Shown here piece after piece: positions 9,201 through 18,419 of a stretch of 64,000 nt of DNA (the stretch's first letter is position 1; every line of letters starts with the position of its first letter). A program made the position numbers and the translations under genes. This stretch comes from Rhynchopus euleeides (taxonomy: Eukaryota; Euglenozoa; Diplonemea; Diplonemida; Diplonemidae), in assembly GCA_963210315.1 (NCBI GenBank), contig OY723265.1, positions 1,674,001 to 1,738,000 of the forward strand. Reading direction: 5' to 3'. The notes beneath the pieces are model-generated. The model ran no database searches, was not told the origin of the DNA, and saw only the letters and a list, made by a program, of their open reading frames with translations.

Positions 9201-10541
9201 AGACAGCCTGTAGGTGTCGATCCAGAGGCTGACGAGGGTGTCGCCGTACAAGCTACAGCGAAGTGCAGTCAGGTACTCATCAATGTCACCGTCAATGAAA
9301 TCAAATTCCCTTGCACGGCGGACGACATCCTCGGACGACATTTCCCCATCGTTGACAACGGGGAACAGCCAGCGGGACATGCTGACAGCACGATACCCAC
9401 ATGACCAGCCATCCTTTTGTTCGTCTGTCATCACCACCGTCACGTCCGAAAACAGCTTGTGAAGGCTGTTGACCAACTCAGACTTATCCGAAAGCGACGT
9501 GGGATCGATGACGACGGCCTCATCGTTCCGCCACAGGACGTTCACCCAATGCAGACCAGCACCAGAGGACGTGTTGCAAATGGCCCCTTTCCAGCGGTCA
9601 TTGCTTTGGTCGTGGTACGGTGTGCGGCGAGAGAAACTGACGGGGAGCAGGAGGTCCGTGGGCGACATCACCTGAGGCAAATGTCCAGACGATGCCGCAA
9701 CAAACGGGACGAGGTCGGGGGACGTTGAATAGCTGAAGCAAAGGAGGCTTACCAGCTGTGACGTCGACAACCACGTGCCACGGCTGGCAGAGGTGGTGAC
9801 CCGAGTCGTGTAGTCGGAGAGGTGGGTGCTCGGTTCGGTGTCAGCGTCGGCGTCGATGGGGGGTGCAGGCCCGCTCCCACCACCATGCTGCTCTGCAGGC
9901 GTGGGGGTGCACAGCCCCCTCCTCCTTCGCTGCCTGATGGCAGCGCGCGCGTGGCGGAAAACACACCGCCGCGCCCTCCTGCTCCTCCCCACCATCCTCC
10001 TCCCCCTCGTGGGTCGTCTTGTTATAATAATGGGAGGGGGCGGGGCGGACAGGCCATGGAAGAGCATGGTCCAAATCCATATGGCCAGCAGTATGGCATA
10101 TAGGTGTGCCATGGCGCGTGCGAGTGGTACGAGTGAGTGCTTAAAAGTAGAAACGGGTGGGGGCGAGTTGGTCGAAAGTGGCCTGCGTGTTGATGTGGTG
10201 TGTGGAATGTGGAATGTGTGTGGCATGGCAGCAGTGGGGCCTGGGTAGGCCAGGTGGAGGGAGCCTGGGGGTTTGGGGCCTCAAAAACCTTCCGCTCGTG
10301 CGCTGCTCTCAGCTATCTGGCCAGTCCCGACCCATCCCCACCAACCCACCCATTTTCCCTGACTGAAAAAGGGATTATTGGCTGAAAACAACAGGCTGAA
10401 AATTTGAAAATTGGCCAAAATTCATGGACCGCCGAATACAAGACCCCCCCCCCCTTGTATTCGGCCTAAAATTTTCCAGATTTCGAATTTTCAGACCCCC
10501 CCCTTCTATTCGGCCACCCCCTTGTATTTAGCCCCCCCCAG
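6291..10541. mobile_element. Pogo-like DNA transposon (4.25 kb) with TA target duplication
   Basis: The ends are CTGGGGGGGGCTAAATA at the left and its inverse at the right, bounded by TA at 6289-6290 and 10542-10543, as expected for Tc1/mariner/pogo elements. Subterminal blocks at about 6400-6439 and 10426-10466 are inverted copies of each other. Each is also an internal hairpin (CCGAATACAAG, a G or C run, CTTGTATTCGG). The single transposase gene is on the minus strand. A 1.28-kb relative with the same outermost bases lies at 31446-32722. Confidence 0.85.
7056..10226 (-). CDS. Ulp1-like protease / pogo transposase fusion with CCHC knuckle
   Basis: 1056 residues; a second ATG gives a start at 10112. 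Three modules are visible. (1) Residues ~150-330: a C48/Ulp1-type cysteine protease with His in HWVNVLW, Asp in VVIDPTS, and Gln and Cys in DEQKDGWSCGYR. (2) Residues ~470-930: helix-turn-helix segments of psq/CENP-B type and a DDE_1 core, with Asp in INMDQSPV, Asp in LLVIDSYRTH and Asp in LQYLDVYGF, the last two separated by 32 residues (DD32D). (3) The C-terminus: a Lys/Ala/Pro-rich tail ending in a zinc knuckle, CRLCGKPGHYAKTC. The transposase would cut and paste the element at TA sites. The protease may mature the polyprotein or remove SUMO-like modifiers (inference). The N-terminus has a hydrophobic stretch followed by an Arg-rich segment. The frame is intact and all catalytic residues are present, so the element may be active or recently so. 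Confidence 0.85.
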   Translation of the reverse strand: MPHTFHIPHTTSTRRPLSTNSPPPVSTFKHSLVPLARAMAHLYAILLAIWIWTMLFHGLSAPPPPIIITRRPTRGRRMVGRSRRARRCVFRHARAAIRQRRRRGLCTPTPAEQHGGGSGPAPPIDADADTEPSTHLSDYTTRVTTSASRGTWLSTSQLVSLLCFSYSTSPDLVPFVAASSGHLPQVMSPTDLLLPVSFSRRTPYHDQSNDRWKGAICNTSSGAGLHWVNVLWRNDEAVVIDPTSLSDKSELVNSLHKLFSDVTVVMTDEQKDGWSCGYRAVSMSRWLFPVVNDGEMSSEDVVRRAREFDFIDGDIDEYLTALRCSLYGDTLVSLWIDTYRLSASASSFRNRIFEKLRTEDTDGVADLIGLLSSQMVVTEVTLDEILTASVADTTPTDQDMDEVLNEDDDVFPQPPDSPSSPISFPSPQDDAPATVVSDESLVDFLDREKKNVVKVNGDEGGRFQYSVWYKQALATLSRRPSYSVRGLARSYVVGSTDEKCKTKTLGRWVKSYPDDLSSIPGQKKKGDRKMRESGAGRKPVFADVENDVVSYIDLKQKKGTSVTRSEIRQRALAFTPQPHGFVASCEWVCALARRHGFEFRSPRITRISATEGETKMNSFWNQVRSLSLGQGSNASVMRSARGVYHEVINMDQSPVYKTIAPRDKIIVKTDTAGAQTIVQDINKGESRFATLVGLIRYDVLRQTIVPAKQMLIFEGTGKGLKDDEKEVYQKNKDCVVHFDKSSWCSDEAMKVWIDQVLKPIAGASKKILLVIDSYRTHITNMKLLQTFADVVVIPGGLTLALQYLDVYGFASMKSRLHKTLHERKQAAIETSQGASTALPVRCNRLSARWFRETFTEIVPQVWRETVENISDVEAQTRFAHLGYVLPVSGEKDHQVQISSYPKVKFTRDDLSNMDKSYPFLDLLYRSSPTPFTFMLLAAGKSTVKKAPTPQEPRTQPKAQPKLSSFLKRKAPEVASPPAGPAAKKANVGSPETTPSVAPATQETPKKAAPKRKAEETAQKPDGAAPAKKSRPGRSCRLCGKPGHYAKTCTSVPKEKE

Positions 10542-10543
10542 TA

Positions 10544-11582
10544 GGGGGGGTCATATGCGCGAGTAAAATGGAAAATTTTAAGATGCCCCAATCGGACCCC
10601 CCAGCATGGTATCGAGGCTAAAAAGTCACCCATATCGCCCCAGAAACACCCCCCAGGGCATCCCACAGCCTGGACGACCCTCTCTGGGTCGCTCAGATGT
10701 GATCCGGAAAAATGTGCCCCTGAGTGGTACCTGGGCCCCATTCTGGGGTGGCTAGGACATGAACCGTCATATTTTTCCTGGTGAGAACACGCTTGCTGCA
10801 TGCCTCTGGGATGGAGGGGACTGACTGGGAGGTGTGGATGGTGAAAGAGGGGTCAATCGCGCGATTCTCCAAGCTCCCGAATAACGCCAGCCCTCCTCAC
10901 CTGCTGTAATGGGCACTCCCTCCTGGCTACTGATTTGAGGCTCGTGAGAGGGTCTTTCATCGCTCGACCTTATTGCTGCAGCTGCGAGAACCATGTGCCT
11001 TGCACGCAGCATCTTCGGCTGCCTGTCCTCTTGGGAACACACATCTATCTGTTCCTGTCTCAGGACAAGGGGGACATTGTTATCAGACCCTGCTGATTGT
11101 GTTGGCACGGTACCATCGCTGTGGTAGAGGTTTTCAGTGGGCTACTGTAGCCCGGATCATACGAGAGTGGATCCCTTGACAAAATTGTTGGTCGCAGGCA
11201 TCAGGGAAACATCATCGGGTAAGTTTTTGAATGTGCTCTGATACATGTAGCCTGAAGTATCGAGATGGTACCTGATTTTGTGGTGGTGGCAGCCAGCGGC
11301 CGGGGTTGTGGCAGCCTTCAGGCAGGCTGCCAACAGAGTTATAGCATATGACGACACCGACCGCAACAATCGGACTTCTCTGACAGTTCCTCTCCAATAT
11401 GTGTAATCTGCGTTGATTTCACACCTGCCTACCCCCCTGCGGACACATCCATTGCAGGAATGTGTTGGTTGTGGTAGTGGCAAAAGTGCCCACAGGTACC
11501 ACTCATGGGCACTTTTTTCACATCACGCAATAAAAGTGACAAATCACGGACAAATGTCAGAATTTTGCAGATACAGCGCATA
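10544..11582. other. Intergenic between two transposons
   Basis: The first ~100 bp resemble, in inverse orientation, 14650-14760 (GGGGGTCATATG, then GCGAGTAAAATGG), so both are parts of one older repeat family. I see no coding sequence in the rest. Confidence 0.5.
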
Positions 11583-12840
11583 CACGGTGGACTCCAGCGG
11601 CCCTAGCGGGAGTCTGGGAGCGGGAGTCTGAGCGGGTGTCAAAGACTCCCGCTAGCGGGAGTCCAGACTCCCGCTAGCGGGAGTCTATACTCCCGCTAGG
11701 GGGAGTCTGACTCCCCCTAGCGGGAGTCTTTTCACCTATTTTCATCCATTTTTCCCATGATATAGTTACAGTCTACTGGCGTGGGGGGTAAAATCATGGT
11801 GGAAGAGGGATGGGGAGGGGCTTGTTTTGCTTCTGTCAGTTTCCCCGGACTCTGGACTACCTACCTATCCTCCTGGTAGCGGCTACACCTGCGGAGGTGA
11901 GCGGTTAGAATTTGAGGTGTCAAAGTGCGGCCATCGCCTGTCGTAGTTGTGTTACACCTTGGGCAAGACAAGCCATCCTGCAGGCCTCATCTTCTTCGTC
12001 AGAACTGTCATCCCCCTCCTGCTGTGCGCGTTGGTCAAGCGTGCTCAAAGTCGCCTCGGATGACACGAATGGTGTGAAAGTCGCCCCCAGCGGGATTGGC
12101 ATTTTGCACAAGCAGAGCGATAATTTGCGGTGTCCTTCGGGGAACCGGAATAGGAAGTAGGGCGCGCTGATGGGTTCAACGAAGTCCTGTGTGTTGCAGT
12201 GCACAAACCCCTTCTGCAGCTGTGTCAACTGTGTGCAAAGAACATACACAGCCAATCTATGAGCGTGTCGGGTGTGCAGACACGGACACAGGATGACTTC
12301 TCTATACCCGAGGATCCCGTCCTGCGACAGGTGCGCAACCTTCCAAGGCATGCCCGATGCGCGCCGCTTCTCTTCTGCCATCGCAAGATCTCTCTCGTAA
12401 GTTGCGGAGCTGGCGATTGTAACGGCATCTTTCTTGCGATGTCCGTTCTCTGCTTCTTCAAATTCGTCGTTGTTCTGCAGAGGCACTGCATCTTCTGGAG
12501 CCCACCAATGATGGAGACTGTGTACGTAGGCATTGCGCGTTGATCCCTTTTCGGCATGCTCCATCAACCAGTGAAATATATGCCCTGAGATCCGAGCACG
12601 CAAGAAGGGAATCCGGGCTGACTCATCCTTGCATCCCCAGAAGCGCCAGGGGATGTCTGCATACCGGAAATGCATGAGGTCTGCAAGGGAGACAAAGAGG
12701 TAGCGGAACAAGCCCTTGTAGGTGTGTCCTGTGACAGGCAAGCACGACCTTCCGGAACTGAGCACCTGTCCCATGCTGCGACACATTCAGTGCAAGGTTT
12801 GTACAGGTCTTGTCGAATATTTTTTTGTTGTCTCATCCAG

Positions 12841-13501
12841 CAGGGGTGGAGCTTGAAATATGGGGTTGCGGGCTGGATCGGGTCAGATCGGGTCAGCCAA
12901 TTTTTTCTTATGGGTTCCCCCCCGGTTCGTCTCAGAGATCAGTGCTCGGGCCCAGCCTCCCGCGAGGTACCGGAACCGATATGCAGCCCCGGACGCGCAA
13001 GGACTTGGTTACAAGACAAACACATGCCGTAGGGGGGGTCTGGGAGGCGGAGCTCCCAGCCGCCGGAGGCCACGGTAGTGAACATCTGTGACTTGCGGGC
13101 GTACGGATTCTGTGTGAGTTGGCTGCGTCCTCCTGAGGATACTGAGATTCCCTGATGTAAAGGGCTTGGGTACAAGACAGGCACATGCCACAGGGGGGTC
13201 TGGGGGGCGGAGCCCCCCAGCCACCGGAGGCCACGGTAGTAAACGTCTGTTGCACGGTACGGGTTGGGCAGCTTCATTTGTCCTCTATTGTGACTGTTTG
13301 AGGCCTGTGCTCATGTCGCTGGGGTCACTTTGCTCACGAAACGCCTCCTGGTCACCTTGAGGCCCCAAGGCGAGGAGCCAACTTTTCCGGTTTCCCGAAA
13401 ATCTATATTTTTTTTTCTTTTTACCCCTGACCTGATTTTTTGTGAGGGCCTGCAGAAAATCAGGTCAGCTGACCCGAAAAAACCCCCAAGCTCCACCCCT
13501 G
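12841..13501. mobile_element. hAT-like MITE with 8-bp target duplication
   Basis: 661 bp with terminal repeats CAGGGGTGGAGCTTG and CAAGCTCCACCCCTG. It is flanked by a perfect 8-bp duplication TCATCCAG (12833-12840 and 13502-13509), the hallmark of hAT insertion. It has no transposase. It carries the inverted GC-hairpin cassette at 13018-13250. Confidence 0.9.
13018..13250 (-). repeat. GC-hairpin passenger cassette, copy A
   Basis: An inverted copy of the same two-unit cassette, inside the hAT-like MITE. Confidence 0.85.
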
Positions 13502-13990
13502 TCATCCAGTACCCTGATCAGCCGCATGGCGAGCCCCTTGCAGTCATGGAGTGCTGGGGTGACGTAGCGGGCATTGGGAATCACACCTGCCAAGAGGGAG
13601 GGGTAGCCAGCCTCTTTCATCTCAGAGAGAGTCAGGTGCGGGTATCGATGCACCTGTTGATACCAGCGTTCTTCTGGGATGTCGCACAGTGAGCATCGGT
13701 GCCCTCGCCCCCCGCATCGCCTCATTGTTGCCCACTGCTGATCTATACTCCCGCTAGCGGGAGTTGGACTCCCCCTAGTTGAGACTCCCGAAAAGGGTTA
13801 AACCCGGTAGTGGTACCCTACCCCCGCTGGAGTCCACCGTGCAAGGCCGGATCAGCCCACGGGTGGGTTTGAGGAAGAAATCTGGGGGGGCAAATTTTGC
13901 TGCGACTTCCGGTTTCACCCGGCCGAACTCCAGCATCTATCCAGACCCACGGTGCCAAGCCGTTCGCCCGTGTCGCGATCATTCGCGGCT

Positions 13991-14371
13991 TCAGGCTGCC
14001 CCCGACGACACGTTTGTATCCTGCACCTTGCCATACTTCGCCTCCACCTTGTATATGACGGAGAGCGCCCTCCTTCCGCATCGTTGCGACTTCCCTGACA
14101 GCGAACTTATCCATGTCAGGGAAGACATGGCGATGATTGCGTTGGCCACCTGGGTGCTGTGCTGGTGGAGCTCCTTGCTCAACACCGTTGCTAGGAGCCT
14201 TCTAATGGATCCCAGTGTCAGCACACTGCCCCCTTTTTTAACAGGGAAGGCCGTGCAAAAATCATGCACAATGTTCGTCGCCTCCGCAGCCTCGGGACTC
14301 TCTGCGCTCTTCTTCTTCTTAATCGACTTTGCCGCCGGCTTCGCTGCCGGCTTCGTTGTCGTCTTCCCCAT
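13991..14371 (-). CDS. Small Lys/Ala-rich protein inside the long-TIR transposon
   Basis: 126 residues. The first ~28 are a basic Lys/Ala/Pro tail (MGKTTTKPAAKPAAK...) like a histone or HMG tail. Residues ~35-85 are predicted helices (IRRLLATVLSKELHQHSTQVANAIIA), which vaguely recall a histone fold. I cannot match it to H2A, H2B, H3 or H4. The frame lies between the internal and outer right ends of the element and on the same strand as the split ORF, so it is probably an accessory DNA-binding protein of the transposon. After about residue 88 an overlapping frame also looks protein-like, so a frameshift is possible. Confidence 0.4.
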   Translation of the reverse strand: MGKTTTKPAAKPAAKSIKKKKSAESPEAAEATNIVHDFCTAFPVKKGGSVLTLGSIRRLLATVLSKELHQHSTQVANAIIAMSSLTWISSLSGKSQRCGRRALSVIYKVEAKYGKVQDTNVSSGAA

Positions 14372-14646
14372 TTTTGTGAATCAGGTCTGCGAGCTGGGAT
14401 GGGTGGAAACGTCCGTTTCGTTTGGTGTGGCTGTACTTCAGTGACGAGTGCCACATTGCATAGGTATCATGGGAAAAATGAGTGAAAATAGGTGAAAAGA
14501 CTCCCGCTAGGGGGAGTCAGACTCCCCCTAGTGGGAGTATAGACTCCCGCTAGCGGGAGTCTATACTCCCGCTAGCGGGAGTTGGACTCCCCCTAGTTGA
14601 GACTCCCGAAAAGGGTTACCCTACCCCCGCTGGAGTCCACCGTGTA

Positions 14647-15366
14647 TGGGACCCTCTGGGGGTGTTGTGGTGTGTAACGGCACACAGAAGTTCGATTTTC
14701 GGCATTGTTGAAATTTCCCATTTTACTCGCTTTTTAAAGAGGCATATGACCCCCCCTAACCCCCCCCCCCCCCCCGGTGGAGTCCACCGTGTTGGGTTTG
14801 GGGTGATTGCCTCCCTCTCTTGCTGCCGAGCCGCGTGGCCTACTGCTGTGCCGGTGCGTGGTGTGGCCACCAATACCTTTTCTTTGCCTGATGAGCTCAA
14901 TGCGGCGCCAAACGCGCCTTCGCCCCGTGTCACTTTATGTGCAGCCGTTATTTCTGAGCCACACCAGCCCACCCCTTCTCACTTTACTGCACGTCTGGGC
15001 GAAGCCCCCCTCCCCCTCGGTGTGCACCCCCATCCCGCCTCTGCTGTTCTCTTGCTTGGTGCCCTGCCATTGCTGTGCCGGTTGTACACTTTCAAACCAT
15101 CTCGACTCCCTTGTCTGCCATCCCTTGGCTTCTCTCTCAGCAAGGCCCTGAGGGCCTTGTGGCGCCAGGTCAGCGGGACTGTGACATGACGAAGCATGCA
15201 GTGCACAGGGGAGCCGGCCTTATGGTGGATCAGGTTGTGAGGTGCCTCCCGTCCCCCCGGCCCCCGCCCCCAGTTGCAGGTGGGTTGCTAGCAGAGAGCC
15301 TGGGCGGGGATGTAGTGCACCCGACACGCCACACACCGCAGAGCCTTATTGTGTAGACACAGCAAG
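14647..15366. other. Intergenic with a terminal remnant of the CACGGTGGACTCC family
   Basis: 14776-14791 is a right-hand terminus (GGTGGAGTCCACCGTG) preceded by a long C tract. The remainder is non-coding. A CA-rich tract ending in AG at 15340-15341 lies 25 nt before the next start codon. Confidence 0.55.
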
Positions 15367-15645
15367 ATGTGCACGACGTACCAGGAGTTCTCCGACAAGC
15401 TGGACCGCCTCGATGCGGAGTTCGGCAAGAAGATGGAGGAGCAGAACAAGAAGTTCTTCGCTGACAAGCCTGACGAGAGCACGCTGTCGCCCGAGATGAA
15501 GGAGCACTACGACAAGTTCGAGAAGATGATCAAGGAGCACACCGACAAGTTCAACAAGAAGATGCGCGACCACTCGGCGCACTTCAAGCAGAAGTTCCAG
15601 GAGCTGCTCGAGCAGCAGAAGAACGCGCAGTTCCCTGGGAAGTGA
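15367..15645 (+). CDS. Small charged coiled-coil protein, 92 aa
   Basis: The whole protein is one highly charged, Lys/Glu/Phe-rich amphipathic helix with regular hydrophobic spacing (KLDRLDAEFGKKMEEQNKKF, then KMIKEHTDKFNKKMRDHSAHF). This predicts a coiled coil with no signal peptide or membrane segment. The ATG at 15367 is the first after the acceptor-like CCGCAG at 15336-15341, and the frame ends in TGA. Codon choice is strongly GC-ending, as in the other real genes here. No family is recognised. Small proteins like this are often cytoskeletal or flagellar, but nothing in the sequence proves that. It stands alone between transposon DNA and astacin gene 1. Confidence 0.75.
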   Translation: MCTTYQEFSDKLDRLDAEFGKKMEEQNKKFFADKPDESTLSPEMKEHYDKFEKMIKEHTDKFNKKMRDHSAHFKQKFQELLEQQKNAQFPGK

Positions 15646-16083
15646 TTGTGCTGACGCGTGTAGGCGATGCGGCAGTGCCTCGTGAGAGGCGGTCTGCATG
15701 CACGCTGTGAGGGTGTGTGTGGCGGGGTGGCGTGTGGTGGTGCAGCGTGCCGCAGAGGCGTGCTGCGTGGTGCGGTAGGAGGGGGTGGGTGCAGTGCAGT
15801 GCAGTGGGAGGTGCTCCAGTGCCACTGCAAGCAGGTGCGGCTACAGGATGAGGCTTGTGCTCGTCACGGCCAGCCGTGCCGGATGCCTGCAGGCGGTGGC
15901 AGTGGTGGTGGGTGGTAGAGTAATGACGATGTGTTGATAACAAGCCAGCAGGTGACCCCCGCCCTCACTGCCCTACTCCCTTGCTGTGTTGTGCACTGTG
16001 CCATGCTGTTGCAACCACACAGCCCTTGCCATGCACACACCTGCTGTCCCATCCCAGCAGGTGAGCGTGCACATCACCACCTC
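15646..16083. other. Intergenic
   Basis: GT-rich then CA-rich non-coding DNA. No gene is seen. Confidence 0.5.
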
Positions 16084-16160
16084 ACCACCCTCACCCAGAT
16101 TTTCTTGCACCAGCCTTGTGGTGTGTTTTGCCCTTTTGCTCTTTATTCGTTATTCGCACG
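16084..16160 (+). promoter_or_regulatory. Duplicated astacin leader with candidate splice acceptor
   Basis: A C/A-rich tract ends in CCCAG at 16098, followed by 62 nt of leader to the ATG. The same sequence recurs almost unchanged at 50506-50582 before astacin gene 2, so the leader was duplicated with the gene. Confidence 0.6.
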
Positions 16161-17669
16161 ATGCGGGCTGGCGTGTGTTGGCTGCATGCGGTCGCGGCCG
16201 CAGGGCTGTGTGTCGGGGCGGCTGCACGGCCCGACTGGGACTACGACTTCGCGGTGGTGGAGGGGGACGTGCAGGTGGAGCAGACGCGTGACGGAAAGGT
16301 CCTCGGGGCGACGTCGCTGACAAGCGCCTCGCAGCTGTTCCCGCCAGGGAAGCCCGTGAACTACGTGGTGGCGTCGTCCATCAGCAGCAACGACGCGCGC
16401 ATCTCTGGGGCGGTGCGGCAGTGGGAGGAGAAGACGTGCTTCCGCTTCAACAAGTGCCGCAGCGAGTCGTCGTGCCCGCGGCCGTACATGCGGTTCTACG
16501 CCGGTGGCGGGTGCAGCTCACCCATCGGGAAGCGCAGCTCTGGGGTCAACTCCATCTCTCTGGCGAGCGGGTGCAGCACGGGGAACACCGTACATGAGAT
16601 AGGGCATTCGCTTGGTCTCTCACACGAACAGACGCGCAAGGACCGTGACGAGTTCGTGAAGGTCGACTTTTCGCAGATCCGCAGAGGGATGGAGCACAAC
16701 TTCCGGCAGAACGGGGCCCGGGCGCGTGACATGGGGAAGTACGACTACGGGTCCATCATGCACTACGGGGCGAACGGGTTCCGCATCGGGCGGCAGCCGA
16801 CCATCATTGCGCCGGAGCCGATCGGGCAGCGCAGGGCCCTCAGCAGCGGGGACGTAGCTGCCATCCAGTTCATGTACAACGACTGCTCTGCAACGTTCTC
16901 TGCCCCGCGGTGCCTGCCGTCGGTGGATGCACGGACAACACACGTGGTGCAGCCGTCGGACACGTTCTCGGTCGACTTCAACGCGGTGTACGACGCGTCG
17001 CGGTCCATGCGTGTGTCGTACGGCAGGACGACCGCCCCGTCGGGGCAGGTGAGGTTCGCGATGGCCGACGGTGCGAGCCTGCGCGACACGGGCTTCGCCA
17101 ATGTGAGGTTCACCCCGACACGTGCGATGGCGGGGCAGACCTACACCCTGAGCACCACCTTCACCGGGTCGGACGGTCCCGCGTCGACCTGCTCCGTGAG
17201 CGTGCGCGTGGCGGGCAGCGGCCCGTCGCCGCCTGCGCCGACACGTGCGCCGCCCGCACCCACGCCGCGCCCGACGCCTGTGCCTCCGCGCCGCACGCCT
17301 TCGCCGCCATCGCCGCCGCGCCGCACGCCGGCACCTACACCCCGCAGGACGCCTTCGCCGCCGTCGCCGCCGCGCCGCACTCCTGCACCTGGGCCCCGCC
17401 CCACACCCGCGCCGCGGCCGCAGCCGCCGACGGGAGGCAGCCAGTGCCGCAGGTCGAAGACGTTCGGGTTCAACTCCGACAGGGACCTGCGCTCTGCGGG
17501 GTCGCACGTGCAGGTGAGCACGCGCACGAAGCGCTACGGGCGCGGGTCGATGATGATCCAGAAGGCGGGCCCGTCTTCGTACTTCACCTTCGCGACGATG
17601 CAGCCGCGCCGCTTCAGCGTGTACGCACGTGTGGAGTCGTCGGACGCGCGCCTCAGCTGGGGACAGTAA
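16161..17669 (+). CDS. Secreted astacin-type metalloprotease, copy 1
   Basis: 502 residues. A signal peptide (MRAGVCWLHAVAAAGLCVGA) is followed by an astacin (M12A) catalytic domain at ~50-240. It has the zinc motif HEIGHSLGLSHE, which contains all three His ligands and the catalytic Glu, and a Met-turn SIMHYG. Next come a beta-rich domain (~245-355), a Pro/Arg/Thr linker built of repeats around PRRTPSPPSPP, and the start of a LamG-like domain. The product should be an extracellular or surface endopeptidase. The frame stops at LSWGQ. A different phase immediately after the stop continues with VYVDNVHF and ends at 17755, which resembles the end of the LamG-like domain in copy 2. So the last domain carries a deletion or frameshift. 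The first ~355 residues are nearly identical to copy 2 at 50583. A start at 16116 upstream is possible but less likely. Confidence 0.85.
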   Translation: MRAGVCWLHAVAAAGLCVGAAARPDWDYDFAVVEGDVQVEQTRDGKVLGATSLTSASQLFPPGKPVNYVVASSISSNDARISGAVRQWEEKTCFRFNKCRSESSCPRPYMRFYAGGGCSSPIGKRSSGVNSISLASGCSTGNTVHEIGHSLGLSHEQTRKDRDEFVKVDFSQIRRGMEHNFRQNGARARDMGKYDYGSIMHYGANGFRIGRQPTIIAPEPIGQRRALSSGDVAAIQFMYNDCSATFSAPRCLPSVDARTTHVVQPSDTFSVDFNAVYDASRSMRVSYGRTTAPSGQVRFAMADGASLRDTGFANVRFTPTRAMAGQTYTLSTTFTGSDGPASTCSVSVRVAGSGPSPPAPTRAPPAPTPRPTPVPPRRTPSPPSPPRRTPAPTPRRTPSPPSPPRRTPAPGPRPTPAPRPQPPTGGSQCRRSKTFGFNSDRDLRSAGSHVQVSTRTKRYGRGSMMIQKAGPSSYFTFATMQPRRFSVYARVESSDARLSWGQ

Positions 17670-17755
17670 TGGGCGCAATGAAAGACACACAGCCGGTATA
17701 CGTGGATAACGTGCACTTCCGTGCACATGGCCCTGCAATTAGTCTGCGCAAGTGA

Positions 17756-18419
17756 GTCAGCGAGTGAAAGCGTTGTGTCCGTTGCGGCGTCATCAGGAAC
17801 GTGGTGGCAAGTGCGTGACCATTTTTTTATCTATTGTCGTGGTCATTACATGTACTTTACTTCAATTTGAACCATTCTTTGCCGTGTTCCGAGCAGCTTT
17901 TTGGTACGGATTTCTCGACGGTGCTTCCCTCCCCTTCTGTTCTTTTCTTTTGTTTGTTCCCCCAACGGCAGGTGTATTTCTAGTGGGGGGATGAGGATGA
18001 GTCCTCCGGGCATCCCGCCCTTGTTCCGGTTTTTTCCCAGCCAAAATCTGGTTTTTTTTCCAGCCAAGAGCCCAGGAGGGTGTCCGGTACTCCGGATTTT
18101 CCTGATTTTTCCCGATTTTCCGAAAGTTTTGCCACTGGTTGACACAAGGGCAAATTTCGAGCAAAATCCGAAAATCAGGAAAAATCGGGAAAAAACAGGA
18201 AATCCAGGGGGGGCCACCGGAGACCCTCCCCGAAAAAATCCGATTTTTTTGGGTCGAAAAAAATTTTTTTTTCCGACCCGAAAATCTGTATCTGCGGACT
18301 GCCACACTTTTTTTTTAGGAGAGGGGGCCCGGTGCCTGCGCGCGTCCTGTCGTACTGTGGCTGCTTGGTGGGGCTAGCGCAGCAGGTTCTACTTTTGCTT
18401 CTACGGGCTCTTAGCACTG
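17756..18419. repeat. AGGTGTATTTCTAGTGGGG repeat, left end
   Basis: From 17971 the sequence starts AGGTGTATTTCTAGTGGGG and continues GATGAGGATGAGTC, as does the element at 26864. Further in are repeated CCAGCC-AAAA-T phrases and long T and A runs. No matching right terminus is found. The remainder of the interval shows no gene. Confidence 0.5.

Larger units (their letters stand above)
11920..13725 (-). pseudogene. Transposon ORF split by a hAT-like MITE
   Basis: I do not recognise the family. Read from 13725 downward, the frame encodes a Cys/His-containing start (GHRCSLC) and a helical segment. It is then interrupted by the MITE at 12841-13501. The distance between the two target-site copies is 669 bp, a multiple of three, so coding resumes in the same frame on the far side. 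It then meets an in-frame TGA at 12789-12787, followed at once by an ATG that opens a 288-residue frame to 11920. That part contains Trp/His-rich segments and an acidic stretch (EGDDSSDEEDE). Disruption by insertion plus a stop argues for a dead transposase or accessory gene. Alternatively the 288-residue part may be a separate gene. Confidence 0.6.
11583..14644. mobile_element. Long-TIR DNA transposon (CACGGTGGACTCC family)
   Basis: The element is bounded by TA (11581-11582, 14645-14646) and begins CACGGTGGACTCCAGCGG, with the inverse at the right. The inverted repeats extend about 180 bp (11583-11765 against 14468-14644). They are filled with tandem GACTCCCGCTAGCGGGAGTC-type palindromes, probably transposase-binding sites. 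A third copy of the right end lies internally (about 13743-13841), so two related copies may have merged. The coding sequence is on the minus strand (126-residue frame, then the split ORF). A hAT-like MITE sits inside. Short relatives lie at 5587, 14776 and 32980. Confidence 0.75.
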
